Shown here: positions 33,749-44,862 of the stretch, in pieces
How positions within the stretch are numbered: the first letter of the stretch is position 1
How the letters are laid out: every line of letters begins with the position of its first letter
NCBI GenBank assembly: GCA_947034885.2
Contig: OX344750.2
Coordinates: 15,990,053-16,054,052 of the forward strand
Origin: Thuidium tamariscinum
Lineage: Eukaryota > Streptophyta > Bryopsida > Hypnales > Thuidiaceae
Reading direction: 5' to 3'
DNA: 64,000 bases
Position numbers and translations under genes: made by a program
The notes under the pieces: generated by a model
Seen by the model: the letters and a program-made list of their open reading frames with translations, nothing else
Databases searched by the model: none
What the model was told of the DNA's origin: nothing

Positions 33749-34100
33749 GGAGGGCCACAGGCAAAGCTTCCGCAACCACAAAATACAGACACTCTCACAC
33801 ACTATTCTCACAAAACACACTCGCACACACTCGCACAAAACACTCCTCCCACACGCGAGGGAGGGAGACAGCGGGCGAGCGAACAAAGCTTCCTAAACTC
33901 TGGCTCGAGATCTGAGAGAAACAGGGGATGGCTCGAAACGAAGGAAGAGCGTCACTCAGGCTTCCGAAGCTGGCTCCCCCTGCGACGGACGTTTGTCGTC
34001 GTCCGACGAGGGAACGACGACGACGACGACGACGACGACGGCGACTGGGACGACGGAGTTGGAAGAGAGCAAAGATGAGTGCCATGCTCACTGATGAGAG
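33749..34100 (-). promoter_or_regulatory. 5' leader and promoter region of the translocator
   Basis: Upstream of the start codon the sense strand has a GTGTGAGAG-type low-complexity leader (33780-33840) and then a (CGT)9 microsatellite (34014-34040; ACG on the plus strand). No convincing TATA box was found. The GC-rich 98- and 159-codon frames here come from low-complexity sequence and are not genes. Confidence 0.4.
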
Positions 34101-34221
34101 TTCCTGGCAATCATTTATGAGATCCCTCCCTGGGACGCAGAGTGGGGGCCCACCAGTTGCAACAGGAAATCAACGATTTATACCCACGTGAATATGGAGT
34201 GTGGATCAGTGATTCCAAAAC

Positions 34222-34385
34222 TGGCTAAATTTTGCTCATTTTCTACTTAATTTTTTCATGCTCTTTGTATAAATTTTTTAAAACCTTCAAAAAAAAAAAT
34301 GAACACTTGGCTAAAAACCCTAAATCTGTTCTGAGATCACTATGTTGATGAACAATGAAATTTTTTTCTTAAAATTTTTTATAGG
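34222..34385 (+). repeat. Dispersed repeat, paralogue of 1-150
   Basis: It is colinear with the first 150 bases of the window, starting TTTTGCTCATTTTCTACTTA. It sits about 0.5 kb upstream of the translocator start codon. Confidence 0.6.
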
Positions 34386-36140
34386 CCCCTTCAAGAGACT
34401 CAAATGCTCCCCCGAACAGCAATCCAATGGGCTACATATATTAGGATAATGCTCAAGGAGGAGGGGGTTGCCAAGAAAAAAATGCTTCAATGAGGACAGC
34501 GGAGCTCAATAAGAAAGAACATTTTTTTCCCATAATCCCCAACAACACGCATTATCTGACCTAAACTACTGCCAAAAAATCAACAAAACATATGAAAATT
34601 CAGGATAAAAGTTGGATGTTGGATGAAAATGTCATGATGTCCAATTATGCAAGCAAAAATGCATAATTAGGCATTACAACTTCATTGTACAACAAACCTT
34701 TCCCGGAAATTCAAAAGGAAATATCTTGGGAGTAGTTCAAGTTGGAGTTGATTTCACAACTCAAGAATGGGGAATGGGGAATGGGTTTTTGTTGGGAGAG
34801 GTGAGAAGAAGGGGAAATTTGTTGGGTCACATAAAATGCCAAAGCATCATGTATTTGTTACAATGCACAAACGGGTTCTTTTGGCAAATCAGGCCTTGAC
34901 AACATGCCAAGTTACGATGTTGCCTTGATTTAGAAGGCCAAATGTAAAACATTTTCTTAGGTTTGTAGAATATAAACAATGTACTTTCCATTGGTTTTAC
35001 TTAGAGTGGATAGCGAGGAACCATGTCAAAAACAATGAAAACCATACATGATTTATAGAAAGGATACATGTGTCAATTTTCCATTGGCTGTAAAAATTTT
35101 ACACATATTTTAAAAGAGATATAGTACCCACTTTTCTATTGAACGTAAAACTTTTACATTCAATCTACAACCCTAATTTCTTCAACAACTTTGTCTTCAA
35201 TAGCATGTCTCATTCTCCTTAGTTGTCCCTTCATGCTCCTATATTGTCTACAAATGACAAAGAAAGCATCATAAACACAAAAACAAGTGAATAAAAAGCA
35301 TTAACAACAAGAATGACGAAGACAATCAAATAATAATAATAATACAACTATCATAAAATGTCAACATTCAAAATTTCAAACATACTCTAATACTAAATTC
35401 CTTATTCAAAATTCACAAGCACTTCATTCTACCACAATTCAATTGAAAGAATCAACATATTTACAAATGGAGATACAAATTGCCGAACCCTAAATCTTCT
35501 AATTCACCTCCACATATGACATGCAGTGATGCAAATTGCTTAACATGACATTGTAGTGCAAAATCTTTTTTTACATGCATCAAATTGGTTTTCTACTTTC
35601 GAAAATGATATCAAAATTACTGAATTTCAAGCAAATACAAAACAATAGGCAGTTGGCTCTTCCAAAAGAATATAATACCTAACATCTTAGTGAAAAACTC
35701 AATGTCCTATGTTTCATCTTTGGATATTTTGGTTTGCTTTGTCTCCTTCCATAAAGAGCTTAGTGCTGTTGGCTTATTGCACAATAAGAAAAAATAAAAA
35801 ATCATAGGTCTTAGCATGTTGCATTAAAAATGGCTTTCAAAAATTAAAAACTTCAAATAGTACTTGCAAATATTGCTTGTTGAGAGGATCATTGCCATGA
35901 CATTTGAACTCTCTTTAATGATTACAAAGAAGAACATATTCATCACTCAAATGTACTCTACATTAAGTAGCAAGAACAAGAATAATTAAAGCAAGAGCAA
36001 TGATCATGTACTAATAGGGAAGAAGATGTTAAAAAAAGATTTGAATAGTCAAGTAATGTTAAGGAAAGAATGTGCATCCTTTAAACATTAAATCGTATAT
36101 TTGTAAAACCTTTTATTAGTATCCTCCCACCAAAATCTTT
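34386..36140. other. AT-rich spacer, nothing recognised
   Basis: No ORF above 60 codons on either strand. There is a small (AAT)n tract near 35330. No termini of mobile elements were recognised. Confidence 0.5.
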
Positions 36141-36275
36141 TCATCGGTAAGAGGATTCCAATGCACCGTGGATGGTAACCATCAATGGCCACGAAAATCT
36201 TTTCATACTTTGCAAGGAGGGGGGGAGAAAAAACTCAGTTTGTAAACACCATAGATAGTCTCATGGTAAAGCATT
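36141..36275 (+). repeat. Repeat carrying the empty site for the 42055 MITE
   Basis: Shares 'caccgtg.atggt', 'tcaatggccacgaaaatctt', 'tttgcaaggaggggg' and 'gtttgtaaacaccatagata' with 41960-42215. At 36239-36250 it reads TTTGTAAACACC without interruption, exactly where the other copy holds a CACTA hairpin. Confidence 0.7.
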
Positions 36276-36439
36276 CATTGAATTACCAGTGAGTTTTGGA
36301 TGTCCATGATCTTTGATTTGTGGGTGATTGAACTAAATATGTGTGGAGGATTGGGGTTTCAGTGTTTACTAATCTTGTGCGTTGTCTCAGTTTGATATTA
36401 TGACATGTGATGCAAGACCCTAAGATATGGCCGATGTGT

Positions 36440-36765
36440 CTAAGGTAAGAAGTCCTATAATGGACCATCTAAGGGTTGAAACAGAATTTCAGGGAGGTAA
36501 AGCTTCTAGAAATATTTTTCAGTAAATTTTCCTTGAAAGGCAAGTAGAATTGACATTAAACCCAAGTCGTTTCATATTTTTTTGAGCTTTTTTGAATTAG
36601 TTATCAAATTTTGAAGTTGAAAGGACATAGGCCTCTAAAATGATGCCCTAGCTAAAATGTACACTACTGAAGGCTATGAAAAAGCAACATGTACAAGTAC
36701 CGTACCATTTTAGAACCCGCTCCATTTAAGAGCCTTCTACCTTATAGCTCAAATTGCTCAAATTC
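36440..36765 (+). mobile_element. Degenerate F3 relative
   Basis: Contains 'acccaagtcgtttcatattt', 'gaattagttatcaaattt' and 'taagagccttctaccttata' in the same order as the F3 copies. Much of the middle is lost. Confidence 0.5.
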
Positions 36766-36959
36766 GTTGGCCCTTCACAAGCTTGGCCTTGAGTCTCCCA
36801 AAATCTATGTCTAGCATCTTTTGAACCTTGTTTTCAAGAAAAAAAAAATTTAGCTGAGAATGATGTGTAGAACATGCCCTTCTCTTGTGAAATTCAAAAT
36901 CACCTTCAATCCAAGCTACATTATCATGTAGTAGACATTGTAAAGGGTTGTAAGTAGGG

Positions 36960-37210
36960 TTTTTTTTTTCTTTCTAGTACCAAATTGTACTAGGAAAAAA
37001 TAATTTGGCTGAAAAATAGTACAAAAAATGCCAAAAAACTTGGATGAAATCACCAAACAACTTTGAAATTAAAAAAAATATTAGATGAAATCATTTGATT
37101 ATGGATGAAAACCATACTATACATCCAATAAGTGGATGAATGTTGCAATTTGGAGCACCCTTATAATATTTTATATTGCTACTATGATACTTCTTCAAAT
37201 ATGAAATGCT
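36960..37210 (-). repeat. Dispersed repeat F7 (inverted copy)
   Basis: Reads as the inverse of 280-570 and 29870-30065: 'ttggatgaaatcacc', 'gatgaatgttgcaatttgga' and 'ataatattttatattgc' blocks. Confidence 0.45.
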
Positions 37211-37726
37211 TTTAATCATTCTATTTTGATTAATGAGATGAAAGTTATGGGAGTTTAAGTTTGTTAGTATTTTGTGGAATCATTCTTTAAGATAAAGTTT
37301 GAAGTCCATTATTAAACTGAATTTTTAATGATTTTGGATAAAATAGAAATATTGGATGTAGATTGTTTATTACAACATTTCAACTATTGGAATTGGCATT
37401 TCTCAATTCTTTAAATAAATTGTTAATTATTTTATATTTTGAATCATTGTCTACTTCTTTCTATTTACTATTTTTTCCTATATGTTGTACAATTCCAAAT
37501 GCTCTAGAAATTCTCAAGCATGTAATTAACTTGCCTTGAAAAATGAATCCAAATAGTAACTACCATTTTAGACTTTTTTTATAGTAGTGAAACCTTCTAA
37601 AGTGCAATTGCCTAATTTTTTGTAGGGCTATGAAAAGGATTTTTGTCCATTGAACTACAAGATCCTATGGTTATATGTGTCAATAAAATGTTTTTTTTTC
37701 TAAAATTTGACACTTGTACTAGCAAT

Positions 37727-38025
37727 ATGGAAAATTTTGTTAAAATGGCGGTATTCCTTATGCCATTTTTCAGACCGCATGGTTTGAACTAAAATTTTGA
37801 CATCTAAGATAGGTATAGATTTCAAACATCTAGGATATACGTAGATTTTCAAAATCTAAGACACATTTAGATTTCAAATCATATGGTCTAAAACATCTTG
37901 GATTGGTGTAGATTTTAGACATCTACTATCCAAATAGATTTCAAAAATCTATAACAGTTTTAGAGTTCAAAATGCACAGTCTGAACTATTGAAAGTGTCA
38001 AACTAATGGCATACCGCCATTTTAA
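37727..38025 (-). mobile_element. F1 MITE (inverted copy)
   Basis: Left part GTTAAAATGGCGGTATTCCT, right part GGCATACCGCCATTTTAAT. 'cagaccgcatggtttgaact' and repeated 'tagatttcaaanatct' units lie between them, in the opposite orientation to 25083-25394. Terminal bases are eroded, so no target duplication is visible. Confidence 0.7.
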
Positions 38026-41000
38026 TCCTTTAGTGACCGGTTGACCACTTTTTGGTTGGATTTTGTACTCTCGGTCTAATATTGTTCAATATACATTTCA
38101 TTACAAAAAACTCAAAGAAAAATGCAATTAGAGTGTCTTCATGTGCTTCAAACAAAACCAATTTCAAGATAATTGGAACATTAATGCATTAGCTATGAGG
38201 TTGCAAACTCAAATGGCATGGATCCTCAAATGGGAAGCGTTCAACAAAAATACGAAAAAATATCAACCAATTTGTGATGTTCTACCTCCCCAAAATTCAA
38301 TTCTATCCCTTAAAAGTTTGATTTATAGACCTTCTACCTTATTTATAGCAATTTGTACCGTTGGATGAGCTTGATTTTTTGCTAGGTTGAAGAATCTCCC
38401 TTATGGCAATACTTTATATGGTTTGATCTAAGATTACATCCTTAGAGTGGCCACAAAATTCACATTCTTGAAGAACTACGCCCACCCCCTAAAACAACTA
38501 CGGTCACTAAAGGGTTAATGAAATTCACCATGAATGATGTTTTTGGGACATTTTTGATGAAGACATGGTCAAAAATCCTTAGAAGTAATGTATGGAATTG
38601 GAGTTTAAAGATTTAAAATACAATTGGAATTGGGTTGAAAAATCATTGATTCTCTTAGTTCAATGAACACCATGACACATTGAAAAATGTTTAGTCATTA
38701 TTCCACAATCTTAAGGTACAATTTTGGATTACTATTGCAATTGTATAGGGAGTTAAAAGAATTGCATTGGAATCCATATAAATAAAAATAGTTCACTCAA
38801 GGATAACAATAGGAAGAATAATATGTTTTGTACTATACACCAAAGTAGTAGAAGACACGTTCTTATTTTATTCCTAAATGAGTTGACAAAAATTTATGTG
38901 AAAAATCCTTTTTGATTGAGAAAAGAAAATTATGGATATAATCAATCCAAATATGTACAACAACCAAAAGGATGCTACCAGGTCATCCTGCCTTACATAT
39001 ATAGACACTATCAAATGTGAGCTACCACATCAATTCTTGTCAATGTATTAAGGAGCATGGTTATCTTTTGTGTAGGACTTACCTACAAAACAATCTCAAT
39101 ATTGAACAAAGAAACTTGCTATTGTTGAATCAAACTATAGGACTAGTTGTATCGATTCTCAAATCAGTAAATTTTATGAAAAACATATTATGTATGTTAG
39201 TAATAGGAGGTAAAACAATCAATCAACAAATAATTTGAGGATATATTGAAGCATGTAAACAAGTTGAAATTGTTATCAATAATTATAAAATTCCATTTGT
39301 GATTTAATGACTTCATTCATAAGTTATAGGCAAAAGTCAAAGAAAAGGATTAAGTTAGTTTGAATAGCCCCTCTTTGAATTTTGCCCATTATATTAGATT
39401 GAAAACTTTAAATTACAAATTCATTGTTAGATATCAAAAGCAACTTGATTATTCATATTTTTTGAATCAATAAAGCTTTAAAAAGGGTTGATTTGTTATG
39501 CTCAATTGAAATCTAAACTTCTACCATAAATATAATTACTACAGTTTAATTTACAATAGCAAACTAATAATACTTAGGAAATCACTTTTACATCCATTGC
39601 TAATAATTGTCATATCTTAGAAAAGCCTACTATGTTTTTTCAATGGAATTGAATCTACTATCACCAACCAAATTATTCCACATTATTTAAATTGCTATCC
39701 ATTTGAGTTGACAAGTTTCAAAGTGAGTGCAATTTGAAGAATTCATAAGAAATTGAAATAAATCTAAATCTCTATTACAACTATTTAGGTGCTTAGTAAT
39801 TAATGCTAGTTATTGGTACATAGTATTAATTTGGTTTCTTTTAATTTGGTTATTTTACAATAGTAGGCTAAATAAGGAATTAGTTTAATAGTTTTTTTAA
39901 TAGTAAAACTAGATTTTAGTCTATAAATGGCAAAGAGATTGAAGATTTGAAGCTTAAAATGGTAGTATGGCCGTGAACTTATAGTCAATCATTGTAATTA
40001 TTTATATATTTTTTTCTATACTAAAAATATTTGGTTCAATATGTTGTTCATTATGAATAACATGAATCCTTTTATTGATATAGAATGTGCCAAATATAAT
40101 TATTCATGTAGACTCTAATGTTCACAAATGCATATAACATTATGCATGGTTCATGGTTAGATACAGTATAGTCTCATTCACCTAGTGCATACATGCGCAC
40201 ACCTTTCATCAAAATTTCAAAAAAATTCAATGAAAATTGACATCATAGAAACTTTCATGAATTTTCAATTGGTCATTTGAAGACCCATTCATTTGGTTCT
40301 TTTAGAGGTTTAAAGCTATAAGGTTGTCTTTAGGACTTTTCACAAGATATAATTTCGAAAATCGGCAACCAATGACATTCCAATGCACAAATTTAAATTG
40401 AACCCATAAAAGCCTAAGGAGTTTGGAGAAAACAAAAATGTGTAATAAAAATAAGTTTTCTAACTATTTTGTAGTTTGTATCAAAGAAGATAATATTGTT
40501 TGTTCTTAGAGTGGATAGTGATAAATTGTACTAAGAATAGAAAATCCAACATGAATTTTAAATTCAGCACACATGTCATTTTTTAATTTGATTAAGAAAA
40601 ACATTTCAAAGAATCTCCAAAGAGTACAGTTGAACTAAAACTTCAAATTTATTATTGAACCAAATCACCTTACAAATGTTTAAATAAAAATAATTTCTTG
40701 ACCTACCTCTGGTGAAGGTCCATCAATTATGAATTCATGGGTCCCATCTTTTGGCATTTGTCAATTTCATGTTTGTATATAAAGTCAATGGGAAGTAGAA
40801 GCATTGAATTCTCCTCTATTTCATTGTCCCCTTGCCCTATTTTTTTAGTTTTCTTGAAATACATGCTTTCCTTCAATATTAGAAGAACATCCAAAAATCT
40901 CTAGATTTTCATAATAAGAAAGTTATGAAAGTTGCACTTTCTTCATTGTAACACAAAACTAATGCTGCTATCCCAAATATTGAAGACATTTATTTAATCT
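38026..41000. other. AT-rich spacer, nothing recognised
   Basis: Only 60-75-codon frames without coding character. No clear element termini or RNA genes. Confidence 0.5.
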
Positions 41001-41029
41001 CCTAATATGCAATGAAGAATTTTATTTTT

Positions 41030-41350
41030 GGAAACACATTGATGAATGAATGAATTGAAAAGAGATAATAGTAAATTTGAACCACACTTGACGTTGCAAA
41101 CATAATAGAAGTTCATAACTATGCACAAAATTAAAGAATTCAAAGTTCCATCTTTGAAGAAATTTATCAAATTTGGACCATGCTTCATATTGCAATTATG
41201 ACATTACTTCATAATTATGCACAAAATTAAAGAACACAAAGTTCCTTCTTTGAAGAAATTTATCAAATCTAAACCATGCCTCATATTGCAAATATGACTT
41301 AGTTCATTATTATGTACAAAATTAAAGAACTCAGAATTCCATCTTTTGGA
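41030..41350. repeat. 96-bp tandem repeat, about three units
   Basis: 'atgcacaaaattaaagaa' recurs at 41121, 41217 and 41312. 'gttccatctttgaagaaatt' and 'gaccatgcttcatattgcaa' follow at the same offsets, giving a 95-96-bp period. Units are about 85-90% alike by eye. It generates the small minus frames here. Confidence 0.8.
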
Positions 41351-41959
41351 TCTATGTTCATAGCTTTCAAGTGGCTCTTTGAGAATGTTATATTCTCCAA
41401 AAAGGATGATTTTGAATTTGTGATGATATGTATTACCAAATTCAAAATAACAAAAATCATTTCAGAATGCAAGCAATGGAAATCTAAAATATGAAAATCC
41501 AATAAGTACTGTAGTTTCCTCTTCCAAAAAATTGGCTCCTTCTACTCACTCTTCCGTGCCATGAATCTCATTACAAAAATGAATCTTTGACGTTAATTAT
41601 ATGTTTTCCTCTACACGCCAAAAAAAGTATCAAACAACAGAACTCTTTAGCAAAATCTCATGAAATGTTCAAGAAATCTCAAGGAATTTCTTCATTAAAA
41701 TTTCATGACATTGTCATGTCTCCATTTGGAACCCTAAGATCACAAAGCAAAGGTAACCTTGTAAGTTAGGAAAGGCTGCATTAATATTGCACCTTGAAGA
41801 GCTCTATTGCACCATGCCCAAAACAAAAGGAAAAATACAATGAAAAGACGAAAGGTCACTAATCCCTATGTTTGAACGACAATGGCCTTCATTGTCCTTC
41901 TAAGCAACGTGCACGACACAACATCTACGGTTTCAAAGTTGTGGAGTGCTCCTGCGATA

Positions 41960-42215
41960 AGAGGGCCCCACGTACCGTGAATGGTGGCCATAAATGGCCA
42001 CCTAAATCTTTCCATATTTTGCGAGGAGGGGGAGGGAGAAAAGATGCGGTTTGTCACTAGTAGAAAATCTCCCCGGTTCTATTGATTTGGTCTCGTTGAT
42101 GATCAACAGATTTCTGTTAATCAACAGAAATTTGTTGATCATCAACGCAACCAAATCAACAGAACCGAGGAGATTTTCTACTAGTGTATAAACACCATAG
42201 ATAGTAAAGGACAAA
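41960..42215 (+). repeat. Repeat interrupted by a CACTA hairpin MITE
   Basis: The same repeat as 36141-36275 ('ggccccacgtaccgtgaatg', 'tttgcgaggaggg', then after the insert 'taaacaccatagatag'). It is split by the MITE at 42055-42186. Confidence 0.7.
42055..42186. mobile_element. CACTA-type hairpin MITE, 132 bp
   Basis: Ends CACTAGTAGAAAATCTCC and GGAGATTTTCTACTAGTG, a perfect 18-bp terminal inverted repeat. The arms stay nearly fully complementary to the centre (TTCTGTTAATCAACAGAA). Flanks are TGT (42052-42054) and TAT (42187-42189). The unoccupied paralogue at 36241 reads TGTAAACACC, so the original target was TGT and the right copy has mutated once. Confidence 0.9.
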
Positions 42216-44454
42216 ATTGGAAAGTATCAATATGGTCAAAATTATAAAATTAATTTTAGATCCTCTACTAATGAAATTTGAAGATATAATTTTAAAAATT
42301 ACCAAAAATATGATTTCTATCTTTAGCATTTGAAATTTTCTAATTGGTCAAAATTGTGATTTCTATAGCTGAATAGTAAAAAATGCTAAAGATTCAATAA
42401 TGTGAATCCTAATACTCTTTCCAAGTAGAAAGTTTTTCATTACCAAGCAAAATACATTAGAAGACATTTGAAGGCAAGGGAGGGCCGTTTCAAGGCCATT
42501 CCGTTGCCAATTCTTTGTATTGTCCTGAAATAGTAAATTAGCCCATGGTGGCTCAATTTTTGAATTTATGAAAAAAATTAAAGTTTTTTTTAATAAAAAT
42601 TTCAATTTTTTTTGAAGAAACCTAAAATTGAATTAAAAATTAATTTTCTTTCTAAAAAAATATATATTAAAATTTTAATTTTTAAAATTTTTAAATATTA
42701 TTTTTTGACATGGTAGTCTATTAACCTTGTAAGACTCCTAATGTGGCACGTTCCCAACTCAAAAGAACTTGTGATTTCTCATTGCCCCTAAATGTCCTCT
42801 AATCATAAATACTTTGTACAATTTCTATTATAATTTTTATTTGATTGTAGCAATCTTAGTTTTGAATATAAATATTGAAAGGCACTCTTATCTTCTAGAA
42901 AAAAGAATTGAAAAAAATTTCAACTTAAAAATCCTACCTAAAGTTGGGTAGGAACCAAAACATTGTTACATTAAGTGTTCAAGGATTTTAGTGAAAGCAT
43001 AATCAACGCTTGAAATTTAAACAAAGAAAAAATATCGTGAATTCTTAAAAAATCCTTCAAATTTGCAATCAAGTATTACAAATTGAATAAATTAATTACT
43101 AATACTAAAAATTATTCAAATAAAAATTTGAATATGATTTTTATCATTTCTTCACTTAATGTTGGCAATCAATAGAAAATTTCAAATATTCTAGGAATAT
43201 ATTTTTTGGCATAAATTTCTAAAGAACTAATTATAGAATGCCTATCTTAGTGTTTTTCATTTTCTAATTTGATTTATTAAAGACATATATTGTATAGTGA
43301 AAATGAAATACAAAGTAGGTATGTGATAAGATCCTTTGCATCAAATTTTATTCATAGCAAGCTATTGGAAAAAAAATCTTTGCATGGAACCTATAAATGG
43401 TAGAAAATTCTATTCAATTGAAATTTCTTTGAACACTTAAAGTACATAGTTAAAGGATCTTTTTGTTAATGAAGATTGTTGTAGAATTCAAATGTGGAGA
43501 AACATTTTCAAAGTAATTGTATGAGTAAAAGTTGTAGATTTTGGATATTAGATTATATTTGCATAGTTCAATCTACCATGACTATTGCCATTATTTAAAT
43601 GTAATACTTCTAGCTTAAGTTCTTAAGTTCAATTCCAAATGAAGTGTTACAATTTTTTTTTGCAAAATTTATTGGAATGAATTTTAAATGTGATGACTTC
43701 AATATATTAATTTTTTTCAAACATATAAACTTATACTTTCAATGCTACATAAAAACTAGAAGTAAACTCAATCAACTATTATATTTTCATAATCCTTGCC
43801 TTTAAAATAGGTTGTTTATATGTTTATTTAATTGAAATCTCATGGATTAAATATCCTCCAATTAAATTCTTAAAACTGTTAGAAAGTCCTTGGCAAAGAA
43901 GGATGCACGAGCTTTGATTCGTGGTATTCTCACCTATAGTGGGAAAATTATTGAATTTCTAATTTTTTATGCATTAAAATTTTAAAAAATTACTTTGACT
44001 TTGATTTCAACTGTGGCAATGGCACAAGGCATACTACTGTTAGATTCGTTAGTATCCATACAAAATCATTTTTTTTTGGTGGAATTTGCTTTATTAACTT
44101 TGTTTGTAATTTTGAAATTTTATTTTACGTTGTTTAGAATATTCCAAGAGCTTTAAATTAGTAAAAATAGTAGTGCTGTATAGTAATCCTTGTAATCCTT
44201 CCTACTAAACTAAACTATTCCTCCCTAGAATTTCATTGGATATTGATCTTCCTCAAACTTTCATTAGTAAGTGTGGGCCATTGATAGTAACGTACATGGC
44301 TTTGTTATAGCAACTTTGCTACATTAAGCTTTGTCGAAATTTGTGGGAAACAAATAGGACCATCTAATCTGCAATTTTTGTAAACTAAATTACTAATAAT
44401 GGTATGAACTCATTGTATACCATCATTTATTTTTCATTGCAGCTTTTTTTGAGA
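42216..44454. other. AT-rich spacer, nothing recognised
   Basis: Very AT-rich, with a run of A/T-only text around 42580-42710. No ORF with coding character and no recognised element. Confidence 0.5.
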
Positions 44455-44862
44455 ATCACAATGATCTTGACTAATATTTTCTACACTATTCAATTATGTC
44501 ACCTTGTAATTTTTGAAAATTTCATTAGATGCTATATTTAATTATATTTTGAATTATTTTTTAACGAACCTGATACTGTAGTCCTTTTGAAGATTACAAA
44601 AAGCCGTATGGTGTCTACGGTATGGAGCCGGAGCCGGACGTCTCATCATGAACGCAATAATCAGCTCCGTCTTCTCCCGTCCGTCTGTTTCCGGGATCGT
44701 GTCTTTCTCAGTTCCAGTCCCATTTGCTGCAGAGCAGCTCTTGTGTTCCTCAGAGCTTCGCTTAGGGTTCGCCCGTTCCCTTTTCCTTCTCCCCTCCGTC
44801 TCTGCCCGATCGATCGTTCATGTCTTGCCTCTCCCTCTCTCTCCCTTCCTCTTTGCCTTGCT
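44455..44862 (+). promoter_or_regulatory. Promoter and 5' leader of VPS54, abutting a dispersed repeat
   Basis: 44455-44565 is a copy of the repeat at 28110-28215. Composition then changes abruptly to the GC-rich, CT-rich leader (about 44600-44862), which includes TTAGGGTTCGCCC near 44762, a telo-box-like element. Upstream in-frame ATGs at 44587 and 44608 would add a low-complexity extension, so they are probably leader. The core promoter must lie at or very near the repeat edge. Confidence 0.5.

Noticed and set aside
33599-34191. Plus-strand ORFs of 85-159 codons with Asp or Arg runs
   Set aside because: Acidic or basic runs come from the ACG microsatellite; they are antisense to the translocator leader.
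44587-44862. Upstream in-frame ATGs extending VPS54 by 92 residues
   Set aside because: The extension is low-complexity and absent from the family; it matches leader composition.
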